Source: Rhodocyclaceae bacterium (GTDB lineage: Bacteria; Pseudomonadota; Gammaproteobacteria; Burkholderiales; Rhodocyclaceae). From it: a DNA stretch of 33,053 bases. The notes under the pieces were generated by a model. The model was given only the letters and a program-made list of their open reading frames with translations. It was not told the DNA's origin and did not search any database. The stretch spans positions 1 through 33,053 of the forward strand of contig JAGRFY010000095.1 of assembly GCA_020445765.1 (NCBI GenBank). Reading direction: 5' to 3'. Made by a program: the position numbers and the translations under genes. Shown here in pieces: positions 15,395 through 23,204 of this stretch (position 1 is the stretch's first letter; each line of letters starts with the position of its first letter).

Positions 15395-16975
15395 TCAGGG
15401 CAGCATCATGCCGCGGATCATGTAGAAGATCATCGCCGCCATGATCGCTGACGCCGGCACCGTGATGACCCAGGCGGCGGCGATGCGCAGCAACTGCGAG
15501 CGCTTGACCAGTTCCTGCTTGTAGACCTTGCGCAGGCGGCGACGCTCCATCTTCGAGAAATGGGCCGGGTCGAGCTGCTGCTTGGCCTGGCGCTTGAGTT
15601 CGCGCAGCATGTCGCCCTTCTCCTCGACCTTGGCCTTGGTGAAGCGCTCCATGAAGGCCTCGATGGCCGACTTGTCGCCTTCCGGGTGGTGATCGACGAT
15701 GTCGTCGACCATGCGCGCATAGTTGCGCTTCAGGTATTCGCGCAGGAAACCGACGCCGAAGACGCCGCCGACTGCGATATGGGTCGAGCTGACCGGCAGC
15801 CCGAGTTGGCTGGCGACGATCACCGTGATCGTCGCGGCCATCGCGATACAGTAGGCACGCATCTGGTCCAGCTCGGTGATCTCCGAGCCCACCGTACGGA
15901 TCACCTTCGGGCCGAACAGACCGAGACCGATCGCGATGCCCAGGGCACCGACCATCATCACCCAGAGCGGGATCGCTGCCTTGCTGTGGAGCGCGCCGTC
16001 GGTGGTGGTCAGCGCGTCGACGATCGCTGCCAGCGGTCCGACGGCATTGGCGACGTCGTTCGAGCCGTGGGCGAACGACAGCAGGGCGGCGGCGAACACC
16101 AGCGGAACCGTGAACAGGCGGTTGACGCCTTGCTTGCTGTTCTCGATGGTGCTCGCCTGTCGCCCGATCATCGGCCGCACGACGAAGAACACGACGGCCG
16201 CGATCGCCAGCCCCGACAGGGCAGCAGTAAAGAATCCGATCTTGACGATGTGCTTGACGCCCTTGAGCATCAGATAGGTGCCGAAGGCCCAGGCCATGAC
16301 GCCGACCAGATAAGGCACCACGCGCCTGGCGGCGGCTGCCATGTCCGACTGATAGGTGATGAAGCGCTTGATGAAATACAGGAAGCTCGCGGCGATGATG
16401 CCACCCAGCACGGGCGATATGACCCAGCTGGCCGCGATCGACCCGACCTTGCCCCAGTTGGCGACGCCCATGCCGGCGGCGGCGATGCCGGCACCCAGAA
16501 CCGCGCCGACGATCGAATGGGTGGTCGATACCGGTGCGCCGACCGCGGTCGCGATGTTGAGCCAGATCGCACCGGCCAGCAGGGCCGCCATCATCAGCCA
16601 GACGAAAGTCTGTCCGGAGGGCAACTGACCCGCATCGACGATGCTGCTCTTGATCGTGTCGACGACTTCGCCGCCGGCGAGCAGCGCGCCGGCCGCCTCG
16701 AAGATCGCAGCGATCAGCAATGCACCGGCCAGGCTCAGGGCCTTCGATCCGACCGCCGGGCCGACATTGTTGGCGACGTCGTTGGCGCCGATGTTCATGG
16801 CCATGTAGCCGCCGATCATCGCCGCGATCACCAGTACCATGCTCGGCGCCTGGCCCCGGGTCGACGCGAACAACATCACGCCAACGATGAAGAGCAGCGC
16901 CATGCCGAACCGCGCGAGTTCGTTGCGGCCGGGCTGGGTTGCGCGCTCGATCTCGCTGAGATGCTTGAGTTCCAC
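15395..16975 (-). CDS. PiT-family inorganic phosphate transporter
   Basis: A 526-residue low-affinity phosphate permease (PHO4/PiT family), probably driven by protons or cations. Both halves of the internal repeat show the signature: GANDVANNVGPAVGS near residue 63 and GSNDVANAVGPLAA near 304. Each is followed later by a matching motif (APVSTTHSI and LPVSSTHIA). About ten hydrophobic segments are visible. A ~85-residue charged cytoplasmic loop rich in Lys, Glu and Arg precedes the last helix. The start is a GTG with only a weak ribosome site. It converges with the patatin gene, 17 bases apart. Confidence 0.94.
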   Translation of the reverse strand: MELKHLSEIERATQPGRNELARFGMALLFIVGVMLFASTRGQAPSMVLVIAAMIGGYMAMNIGANDVANNVGPAVGSKALSLAGALLIAAIFEAAGALLAGGEVVDTIKSSIVDAGQLPSGQTFVWLMMAALLAGAIWLNIATAVGAPVSTTHSIVGAVLGAGIAAAGMGVANWGKVGSIAASWVISPVLGGIIAASFLYFIKRFITYQSDMAAAARRVVPYLVGVMAWAFGTYLMLKGVKHIVKIGFFTAALSGLAIAAVVFFVVRPMIGRQASTIENSKQGVNRLFTVPLVFAAALLSFAHGSNDVANAVGPLAAIVDALTTTDGALHSKAAIPLWVMMVGALGIAIGLGLFGPKVIRTVGSEITELDQMRAYCIAMAATITVIVASQLGLPVSSTHIAVGGVFGVGFLREYLKRNYARMVDDIVDHHPEGDKSAIEAFMERFTKAKVEEKGDMLRELKRQAKQQLDPAHFSKMERRRLRKVYKQELVKRSQLLRIAAAWVITVPASAIMAAMIFYMIRGMMLP

Positions 16976-17044
16976 GAGAATCTGCCGCCGATGAAAGCCC
17001 GGGATTGTTGCAGAAACGCTACTGAAACAAAAGTCGAATTTGTG

Positions 17045-18070
17045 TCAGAAGAGCATTTCGACGCCGATTCCGGCTGCCCAGCTCTTGTCGCGTTCGGCGG
17101 CGTCCTCGTCTCGCGGCCAGAAGTGGCCGACGATGAACTCTCCCAGGAGCCAGTCTTCGTAGAGCGCCTTGCGGTAGATGCCGCGCACGCCGTACTCGGT
17201 GACCGGCAGGGTCGAGCCGGTTTCGCCGTTGATCAGGCCCTCGAGCGAAAGTTGGCGCGGTCCGCCGAGATGCAGGTAGAGGCCGACACTCGATTGCCAG
17301 GCCAGCGCGTCGGTCGATTGCGACAGTGTCGCTGAGTTGCGCCAGCGGAACTCCAGCCGGCGGGTGAAGTCGTGGTGGTAGTTGAGCGAGGTGGTCAGGC
17401 CGAAGCCTTCCTTGGCCTCCCAGAACAGGGTCTCGCGGAATTCGATCTCGTCGCTGTCGGCCGGATACCACTGCTTGACGAACCTGGCCTGGACGAAAGG
17501 ACGCAGCGGCCCCCTGATGCCGCCCCTGAGGTCGATGTTTTCGCGCAGTGCATAGCCGAGACCAGCGAAGAAGGTATGGTCCTCGTCTTCCTGTTCGGCG
17601 AGCAGTCGCTGGCGCCGGGAGAACTCGTCCGGCTGGTCGGTCACGACCTCGCGCTCGTTGGCCTGGCCGAAGTACAGGTAGGCCTTGTTCTTCAGGTTGG
17701 GAAGATCGAACTTGCCGCGGAAGTCCAGGCCGGTGCGCAATCCGTCGTCGCGCCGCCACAGGGTGTTCAGGCTGAGGCGGCCATTGACCAGGCGCCGCGT
17801 CGGCTCGGGCGGCACGTCGCCGAACCAGCCATCGACGGTACGGCCGACCGCCTCGAAGAAATCCCGCAGGTGGTCGCGCGAGTCGTGCAGCCATCCGATG
17901 CGTTCCGGCGCCTGATCGAGGGCCGCTTCGCCCAGCGACCTTCGAATTGGGCTCTCGACCAGGTCACTCCCTGGGTCGGTCTGGGCGGTCACCGCGATCG
18001 GCGCCGCCAGCAGCAGGCCCAGCGCAGCAGCCCGCAACAGGCTTGTTCGCACGACGTCTCGGGTAGTCAA
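17045..18070 (-). CDS. outer-membrane beta-barrel protein of unknown function
   Basis: A 341-residue exported protein. A signal peptide covers about residues 1-29 (hydrophobic LLRAAALGLLLAAP, cleavage near VTAQT). The rest alternates in short amphipathic strands and ends with a terminal phenylalanine (GIGVEMLF), the hallmark of BAM-assembled outer-membrane barrels. A soluble stretch at 30-90 precedes the barrel. The longest frame begins with TTG at 18070; a GTG at 18052 would trim six residues. A TATACT at 18081-18086 on this strand could be a -10 box, which would favour the GTG. Substrate unknown. Confidence 0.72.
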   Translation of the reverse strand: MTTRDVVRTSLLRAAALGLLLAAPIAVTAQTDPGSDLVESPIRRSLGEAALDQAPERIGWLHDSRDHLRDFFEAVGRTVDGWFGDVPPEPTRRLVNGRLSLNTLWRRDDGLRTGLDFRGKFDLPNLKNKAYLYFGQANEREVVTDQPDEFSRRQRLLAEQEDEDHTFFAGLGYALRENIDLRGGIRGPLRPFVQARFVKQWYPADSDEIEFRETLFWEAKEGFGLTTSLNYHHDFTRRLEFRWRNSATLSQSTDALAWQSSVGLYLHLGGPRQLSLEGLINGETGSTLPVTEYGVRGIYRKALYEDWLLGEFIVGHFWPRDEDAAERDKSWAAGIGVEMLF

Positions 18071-18162
18071 GATAGGGCTTCAGTATAACGATCGGGCTGA
18101 CCGGCGCCGTGGCAGGCGTTACGGTGACAGCCATTCCGTTCATCCATTGAGGTAGCATAGAT

Positions 18163-18180
18163 CCGGGCGCGCGCGCCCGG
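18163..18180. repeat. 18-bp GC palindrome in the leader of the HDOD pair
   Basis: CCGGGCGCGCGCGCCCGG is a perfect palindrome ending 12 bases before the first HDOD ATG, where no Shine-Dalgarno sequence is visible. A TAGCAT at 18153-18158 could be a -10 box, which would place the palindrome at the very 5' end of the mRNA. It may be a leader hairpin or an operator. Confidence 0.45.
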
Positions 18181-18192
18181 TCTGCATGCGAT

Positions 18193-19047
18193 ATGGATCA
18201 GTCCTTGCAAAATCTGCCCTGGCTCGAATTCGTCCATGAAGTTGCCGCCGACCTTTCCGACGGCAGGCTGGTATTTCCGACGTCATTTGATATCACGATC
18301 AAGCTGCGCGAGTTGTTACGCTCGGAAACGGCCGGTGTCGACGAGATCACCCAGGCGATCTCGGCCGACCCGCTGCTCGCGGCGCGCCTGATCCAGGTCG
18401 CCAACTCCGCAGCCTTTGCGTCGGCAGGCGGCTCGACCAGCAACATCCGGGCAGCGGTGGTGCGGCTCGGACTCGAGCAGGTGCGCAATCTCGCGATGGC
18501 GGTGGCGATGGCGCAGCTGGTGACCTATCGCCAGATGGTGCCCTACCGAGCGCTTGGACAGAAACTGCTGCAGCATTCGCGGTGGGTCGCCGGTTGCTCG
18601 GTGATCCTGGCCCGCGAGCACTCGGCGATCGATGCCGGATCGGCTTACTTCGCCGGACTGATCCACGATATCGGTGTGTTCTATCTGCTCTTCAGGTTGT
18701 CCCATCATACCGAGTTCGTCATGGAGACCTCCGAACTCCACGCCTTGCTGCGCGAGTGGCACGGACAGATCGGCCATGCCGTGCTGGCGACGCTCGGGGT
18801 GCCGGAGATCTTTCAGGATGCCGTGGCCGAACACGAGTCGATTCGGCCGATCCACGGCCTCGCGCAACTGCCGGACCTGCTCTTCGTCGCCAACCTGCTG
18901 GCCGAGTCGGAACCCGCCGGGCGCTCGCCGCTGGCCCGGGAGTCTGCGGCCGGCGGTGGCGTCACGGTGGACCGCCTGGAAACCTATCGGGCGAGCGTGG
19001 TCGGCGCGCGCGGCGAAATCGAATCACTGTCGAGGGCATTCGCGTGA
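18193..19047 (+). CDS. HDOD-domain signalling protein (first of a tandem pair)
   Basis: A 284-residue protein, nearly all of it an HDOD domain. Family blocks are FPTSFDITIKLRELL, ISADPLLAARLIQVANSA, NIRAAVVRLGLEQVRNLAMA, and FAGLIHDIGVFYLL. The last keeps the His-Asp pair that many HDOD proteins have lost. HDOD proteins act mostly as regulatory modules in cyclic-di-GMP, motility and stress circuits. No membrane segment or second domain is seen. The ATG at 18193 has no clear ribosome site. It overlaps the next gene as GTGA. Confidence 0.88.
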   Translation: MDQSLQNLPWLEFVHEVAADLSDGRLVFPTSFDITIKLRELLRSETAGVDEITQAISADPLLAARLIQVANSAAFASAGGSTSNIRAAVVRLGLEQVRNLAMAVAMAQLVTYRQMVPYRALGQKLLQHSRWVAGCSVILAREHSAIDAGSAYFAGLIHDIGVFYLLFRLSHHTEFVMETSELHALLREWHGQIGHAVLATLGVPEIFQDAVAEHESIRPIHGLAQLPDLLFVANLLAESEPAGRSPLARESAAGGGVTVDRLETYRASVVGARGEIESLSRAFA

Positions 19048-19913
19048 GCAACGATGTGGGGGACAAGGCAAATCGGGCCGAGGCCTGGAGCGAATTCGTG
19101 CGCCAGATCGCAATCGATCTTTCCCGTGGCAAGGTGGTGTTCCCGACCTCGTTCGACACCACGATCCGGCTGCGGGAGGTGCTGCGTTCCGAACGCACCG
19201 GTGCGATCGAACTGGTGCGCATCATCGCGGCCGATCCGCTGCTGTCGACCCGGGTCGTGCAGGCGGCGAATTCGGTCGCCTATGCGCGCCTCGGGCCGCG
19301 CGTCAGCGACATCAAGTCGGCCGTCATCCGCATCGGCTCCAACCAGGTCAAGACGCTGGCGACTGCCGTGGCGATGGCGCAACTGGTCACCTACCGGCGC
19401 ATGCTGCCGTTTCGGACCATCTGCCACAAGGTGATCGAGCACAGCCGCCAGGTGGCGGCCTACGCGTTCACCCTGGTCCGTGCCCATTCGCGCCTGGACG
19501 GCGACAAGGCGCTGTTCGCGGGACTCATCCACGACATGGGGACCCTGTATCTGTTGTTCAGGCTGTCGGAGCGACCGGACCTGTTCGGCGATGCAGCCGG
19601 ACTTCGCAACCTGCTGATCACCTGGCGCGGCCAGATCGGCCATTCCGTCATGGCTGCGCTCGATGTCACGCCGGAGATTCAGGAGGCCATCGTCGCCTTC
19701 GACGACATGAGCGAATCGAGCGGCATCGAAAGTCTGGCCGACACCTTGTTCATTGCCGATACGCTGGTCGAACTGGATGGACCCAACGTCGAGCCGGTAC
19801 GGGCGGGCGACCCCAAGCTGCGCGCGGCGAAGATCGAGGGCATCGAGGGTTTCCAGCAGACGATCGCCGAACACACGGGCGAAATTCGAGACCTGATGCG
19901 CGCGGTTGGCTGA
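19044..19913 (+). CDS. HDOD-domain signalling protein (second of a tandem pair)
   Basis: A 289-residue paralogue of the preceding gene with the same architecture: FPTSFDTTIRLREVL, IIAADPLLSTRVVQAANSV, VSDIKSAVIRIGSNQVKTLA, AVAMAQLVTYRRMLP, and FAGLIHDMGTLYLL with the His-Asp pair kept. The GTG at 19044 overlaps the first gene's stop. The frame is open far upstream, inside the first gene, but the protein character begins at this GTG. The two probably arose by tandem duplication and may work as a heterodimer, which is inference. Confidence 0.87.
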   Translation: MSNDVGDKANRAEAWSEFVRQIAIDLSRGKVVFPTSFDTTIRLREVLRSERTGAIELVRIIAADPLLSTRVVQAANSVAYARLGPRVSDIKSAVIRIGSNQVKTLATAVAMAQLVTYRRMLPFRTICHKVIEHSRQVAAYAFTLVRAHSRLDGDKALFAGLIHDMGTLYLLFRLSERPDLFGDAAGLRNLLITWRGQIGHSVMAALDVTPEIQEAIVAFDDMSESSGIESLADTLFIADTLVELDGPNVEPVRAGDPKLRAAKIEGIEGFQQTIAEHTGEIRDLMRAVG

Positions 19914-19936
19914 CCATCGCGGCCTCGCGGCGGCGG

Positions 19937-20374
19937 TCAGGCGCGCTGTCCGCCGGCGAGCAAGTGGGCCACGAACGCGTCGTCGTGATCGCGCTGATGG
20001 TGCCTCGCGAAGTCATGGAGCATCTGGCCCAGCCGGGACAGCATGGCCGGATGCATGATTTCGGCGGAGCAGATCAGGCGGCAGATCTCGCCACTGAAAT
20101 CGGCGTGGCTCTCGATGTGCGAACGGAACCGCTCCGGTGCGTGTGCGCGATACTCGAACACCTTCATCAGGCTCTCCTCGTGGAGGAAGTGCTGAGTGAC
20201 GGTGCTGATGGTTTCCTGCAGCAGATGCGCGATGTCCTCTTCCGGCCCCTCGTCGCCGGCTCCGGATGCGTGCGCCATCAGGCGTCCGGCGAGATGAACC
20301 AGGGTGCCGTGTCCGTCGGCGAGATCGGACAGGTCCGCTGGCTTCGGTCCGGGTCTGTGGTCTTCTGGGGCCAT
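19937..20374 (-). CDS. hemerythrin-like domain protein
   Basis: A 145-residue single-domain hemerythrin, a four-helix bundle with a diiron site that binds O2 or NO. Likely ligands are in GHGTLVH (His22/His27), HFLHEESLM (His62, His65, Glu66), HIESH (His86/His90) and HHQRDHDD (His125/126, His130, Asp131). Which residues bind iron needs an alignment. The ATG at 20372-20374 is preferred over a GTG at 20401 because a possible -10 (TAAAAT, 20411-20416 on this strand) would place transcription start near 20404. It converges with the HDOD pair. Confidence 0.83.
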   Translation of the reverse strand: MAPEDHRPGPKPADLSDLADGHGTLVHLAGRLMAHASGAGDEGPEEDIAHLLQETISTVTQHFLHEESLMKVFEYRAHAPERFRSHIESHADFSGEICRLICSAEIMHPAMLSRLGQMLHDFARHHQRDHDDAFVAHLLAGGQRA

Positions 20375-20414
20375 CGTATCGGCGCGTGAGGCGAATAGCA
20401 CGAAGACCCGATTT

Positions 20415-20430
20415 TACAACTTAAGTTGTA
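20415..20430. promoter_or_regulatory. 16-bp perfect palindrome, probable operator for the hemerythrin gene
   Basis: TACAACTTAAGTTGTA is a perfect palindrome in an AT-rich island of otherwise GC-rich DNA, 41 bases upstream of the hemerythrin ATG. On the hemerythrin strand it overlaps a possible -10 (TAAAAT), a position suited to a repressor. It does not match the FNR/Dnr consensus. Regulators of the Rrf2 or TetR type use sites of this size, but I cannot name one. Confidence 0.6.
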
Positions 20431-20499
20431 GGAGTGCGGCTTACACTCGTGTGGCTGCATGTGAGCACGGCAGATGCCTGCAACCGGACAGGAGAAGAA

Positions 20500-20519
20500 G
20501 CGGCACCCGCGGGTGCCGC
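20500..20519. repeat. 20-bp perfect GC palindrome
   Basis: GCGGCACCCGCGGGTGCCGC is a perfect 20-bp palindrome. On the minus strand it is followed by TTCTTCTCC, and it lies about 280 bases after the lipoprotein stop, so it may act as a terminator hairpin. An operator role is also possible. Confidence 0.45.
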
Positions 20520-20795
20520 AACCGAGTAGAACGGAGTCGCCGATGGCGATCCGTCAGAAGAAGGTGGTCGGCGCTCGCCGCCGGCGCGCTGCAGATCGTT
20601 CCAGCGCCTCAATGCACTGGTCGGCCGCGGTCTGGTGCCGGGCCCAGGCGGTGGCAGAGCTTGAACAAGTGGCCATCTCGGTGACACGACCGGCAACCAA
20701 GTCGGCCCGCAGTCGCGCGCGACTGCCCGCCAGCGGGCGTGCGAATGCAGCTGGAACCCAACTGGCGGAGCAGGCTCGGGTCGTCATGGCACCCG

Positions 20796-21647
20796 TCAGT
20801 ATCTGGCCCGGGGCGACGATTCGCAGTGGCCGACCAGCTTCTGGCCATCGCCGCGGTAGATCAGCTTGCCCGATACACGACTGAGGAACAGTCGGCCCTT
20901 GCCGTCGGTCGCGACGATCGACGTGTCCGAAAGGGTCTCGATCGTCAGGGTGCCGGCATCCACGCCTTCCACTTCCCTGCGTATCTCGTTCGCGTCTTGG
21001 TCGACGATCAGCAGCATCTCGCTGTCGTCGACCTCGCAAACGATGTACTTCAATGGCTGTACCGAGGCCATTGCCGCGGCTCCGCTCGGAGGCGCCGGTT
21101 CCGCCGTTGGCGGCATCGATGGCGCCGTCGCGGTGGCCGTTGCTGCTGCCGCCGAAACGGCTGCCGGGTGCGCCGATGCCGCCGCGGCTGGTGTTGCTGC
21201 GGCCGATGCCGGTGCCACCGGTGCCGGTGCCTGGGCTTGCTGCGGGCCGACGCTGCATTGGCGATCGAAGTACGTCGCCAGTCCGGTCTTGGAGGCGTGT
21301 TTGACGACCTGATTGTTGTTGATCAGGAAGAAATGCAATTGATTGGATTTCTTGGTGATGCCTTCGGTTCTGCCCTGAATGCACACGCGATACCCATACA
21401 AAGTGGTCGACGAGGTGTACGACCTGTCGGCATACCGGTCCGGTGGATTGACGAAATAGATGCTGTCGGGCTCGATGCTGTCCTGTGGCGGATGTTCCTT
21501 CAGATATTCGAGTACGATCGATTTGTATTCGCTTGGATACGCGCCGTAGTCCACCGTCGTGGGTGTGGACTCTTGCTGGCCGGGGGGGGTGAATGCGCAT
21601 CCTGCCATCATCAGCGTGGCGATCAGCGTGGTTGATGTGCTCTTCAT
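20796..21647 (-). CDS. lipoprotein of unknown function with Ala/Pro linker
   Basis: A 283-residue exported protein. Residues 1-17 form a lipoprotein signal peptide with the lipobox MAGC, so the mature protein starts at Cys17 and is lipid-anchored. An N-terminal domain (about 30-130) contains PSEYKSIVLEYLKEH and a cysteine pair (YRVCIQG and RQCSVG). A low-complexity linker of about 65 residues, rich in Ala and Pro, follows. A second domain (about 195-283, LKYIVCEVDDSEMLLIVDQD) has the look of a beta-sandwich. I do not recognise either domain with certainty. The linker suggests reach across the periplasm. Confidence 0.75.
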   Translation of the reverse strand: MKSTSTTLIATLMMAGCAFTPPGQQESTPTTVDYGAYPSEYKSIVLEYLKEHPPQDSIEPDSIYFVNPPDRYADRSYTSSTTLYGYRVCIQGRTEGITKKSNQLHFFLINNNQVVKHASKTGLATYFDRQCSVGPQQAQAPAPVAPASAAATPAAAASAHPAAVSAAAATATATAPSMPPTAEPAPPSGAAAMASVQPLKYIVCEVDDSEMLLIVDQDANEIRREVEGVDAGTLTIETLSDTSIVATDGKGRLFLSRVSGKLIYRGDGQKLVGHCESSPRARY

Positions 21648-21995
21648 TGCTTCCCTCGAAAACGCTGCCGAAACGATCTTCTCGCCGGAGATCGATCCCT
21701 GTCCGGTCTCGTCCTCGGCGGTCCGTCATGCATTGTGCGCTTGCCGGCACGCGATCGCCGAATCACCTGTGCTGCCGAGCTTGCTGCACCGGCATCATGC
21801 CGGACTGCCGTTCAGATGGCAGTGGCCCGATGCGTGGCAAGGATTCTCGCCACGCATCGGGCCACCGGCTTCTTACATGCGCGCTTTCAGAGGCCGGCCA
21901 TCGGTGCCGCTCCCGCGATGCCACCGCGTTTCGTGGCCACGGTCGCTTCCTCGACTACGGCGGTCGAATCAGACCTCATCGAGACGACAGTTCTC
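21648..21995. other. non-coding, hairpin-rich region between lipoprotein and porin genes
   Basis: About 350 bases with no supported gene. It holds three adjacent inverted repeats: CCGGCA/TGCCGG around 21789-21803, ACTGCC/GGCAGT at 21804-21823, and the 17-bp stem at 21822-21865. The porin terminator and the lipoprotein promoter should be here; no clear promoter boxes were found. Confidence 0.5.
21822..21865 (-). terminator. 17-bp perfect stem-loop downstream of the porin gene
   Basis: GTGGCCCGATGCGTGGC (21822-21838) pairs perfectly with 21849-21865 around a 10-base loop. It lies 130 bases past the porin stop. No T-run follows on either strand, so it may stabilise the porin mRNA 3' end or act as a Rho-assisted terminator rather than a classical intrinsic one. 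Confidence 0.5.
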
Positions 21996-23204
21996 TTAGA
22001 AGAAGAAGGTTCCGCCCAGGATCACGCTATCCAGATCTTTTGCCCCGTCATAGGCGGCAGAACAGGCTGCGGAATTGCAGTCGACGTCGAGACTCAGCTT
22101 CTCGTAGGTCAGATAGACGACCAGGCTCGGGCCGAAGTTCTGGTTCAGGGCCACGCCGGAACGGGTCAGATCCGAACCGGTGATGCCGCCGCCGCCCATG
22201 CCGAACTGATCCTTGTAGCTGGCGTACTGAACGGAAATCGCGGTATCGCCCAGATCGATCCACTTCTTCTTGATGCCGAACTTGAGGTGATACGCATCGG
22301 TGTCATCGCCGGAGTTCGCAGCCGCATCGTCGGACGACTCGTTCTGATAGGCCAGCGTGCCGAAGAGGCCCGTTCCGGCATCCATCACGCCGACCTGGAC
22401 CTGGAAGGTTTCGGACTGGCTGCCTCCGACGTTCGCCCCGCCGTTGCCGACGTTGATCGCGTAGCCACCATGCAGCATGACCTTCAGGCCGCTCACGTCG
22501 GTGGTGTACTTGGCAGCGATATCGTAGATTTCGTCATTGGCGAAACCGACCGCAATATTCAGGCCCTCGGCCAGCTGCGGCAGGTCATAGCGGAAACCCT
22601 TGCGATAGATGCCGTTGCAGTCGATGCCGATGCCCAGGCCGGGCGTGGCCAGACACTGCGCAAAGCTTCCCCAGACGGTATTGGTGGCGCCTGCACCGAG
22701 GCCCTGGATCGTGAATCCGTTGAAGCGGAACAGTGGTGAAATCTGGGTCCACAGCGTTCCCGACGGATCGGCCAGCACGGCGATGTTGTCGGTGGGCATG
22801 CTTTGCAGACCCATCGTGACCTTACCCCAGCTACCCTCCAGATAAATACTCTTGCCGAGCGTACCGATCGTATCGCCGGCGCCCGAACCCCCGGAAGCAC
22901 TCTGGCTCGAGAACAGCAGCGGCGTCTCGCTGCTCTGGTTGGGCTCGAGAATGATTTCCATACCGGCTTTCATGCTGGTATTGGGCACGTCGGCCGAGGC
23001 GGAAAAGGTGATCCGGCTGTTCAGCGTCGTTCCGTTGTCAGTCGTCTGGAAGGTATCGCTATCTACGCCGTCGTCGTAGTAGACCATGCCCTCATTGACC
23101 CATCCGGAAATGTTCAGGTTGGACTCGGACAGCGCTGCCTGGGAAAAACCGAGTGCCATAATGCTGATGGCAATTTTCTTGGCGGAACCGATACTGTTTT
23201 TCAC
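21996..23204 (-). CDS. outer-membrane porin
   Basis: A 402-residue general porin. The signal peptide spans about residues 1-26 (cleavage near AALS-ESN). The mature protein is a run of amphipathic beta-strands beginning NLNISGWVNEGMVYYDD and closing LDSVILGGTFFF, with the terminal Phe typical of trimeric porins. Loops are Gly/Ser/Asp-rich. Two cysteine pairs are visible (FAQCLATPGLGIGIDC and DCNSAACSAA), the latter perhaps a loop disulfide. The start is a GTG preceded by GGAGGAG, a strong ribosome site. The gene is less GC-rich than its neighbours, as often seen for highly expressed porins. Confidence 0.87.
   Translation of the reverse strand: MKNSIGSAKKIAISIMALGFSQAALSESNLNISGWVNEGMVYYDDGVDSDTFQTTDNGTTLNSRITFSASADVPNTSMKAGMEIILEPNQSSETPLLFSSQSASGGSGAGDTIGTLGKSIYLEGSWGKVTMGLQSMPTDNIAVLADPSGTLWTQISPLFRFNGFTIQGLGAGATNTVWGSFAQCLATPGLGIGIDCNGIYRKGFRYDLPQLAEGLNIAVGFANDEIYDIAAKYTTDVSGLKVMLHGGYAINVGNGGANVGGSQSETFQVQVGVMDAGTGLFGTLAYQNESSDDAAANSGDDTDAYHLKFGIKKKWIDLGDTAISVQYASYKDQFGMGGGGITGSDLTRSGVALNQNFGPSLVVYLTYEKLSLDVDCNSAACSAAYDGAKDLDSVILGGTFFF

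Larger units (their letters stand above)
20375..20795. other. intergenic region between hemerythrin and the lipoprotein gene
   Basis: About 420 bases without a supported gene. A plus-strand frame from the ATG at 20543, behind a GGAG, is highly Arg/Ala/Ser-rich and I do not accept it as a gene. The region holds the 16-bp hemerythrin palindrome and a 20-bp GC palindrome at 20500-20519. Confidence 0.5.

Noticed and set aside
16976-17050. A Pho-box-like CTGACAC...TCGACTT upstream of the phosphate transporter.
   Set aside because: Only the first half resembles CTGTCAT, and PiT transporters are generally not Pho-controlled. Too weak to report as a site.
15560-17335. A 590-codon plus-strand frame opposite the phosphate transporter.
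   Set aside because: It is rich in Asp, Arg, His and Gly with no domain, the usual mirror image of a hydrophobic GC-rich gene. The minus-strand transporter motifs are unmistakable.
20543-20884. A plus-strand frame beginning MAIRQKKVVGARRRR behind a GGAG.
   Set aside because: The translation is Arg/Ala/Ser-biased throughout and runs antisense into the well-supported lipoprotein gene.
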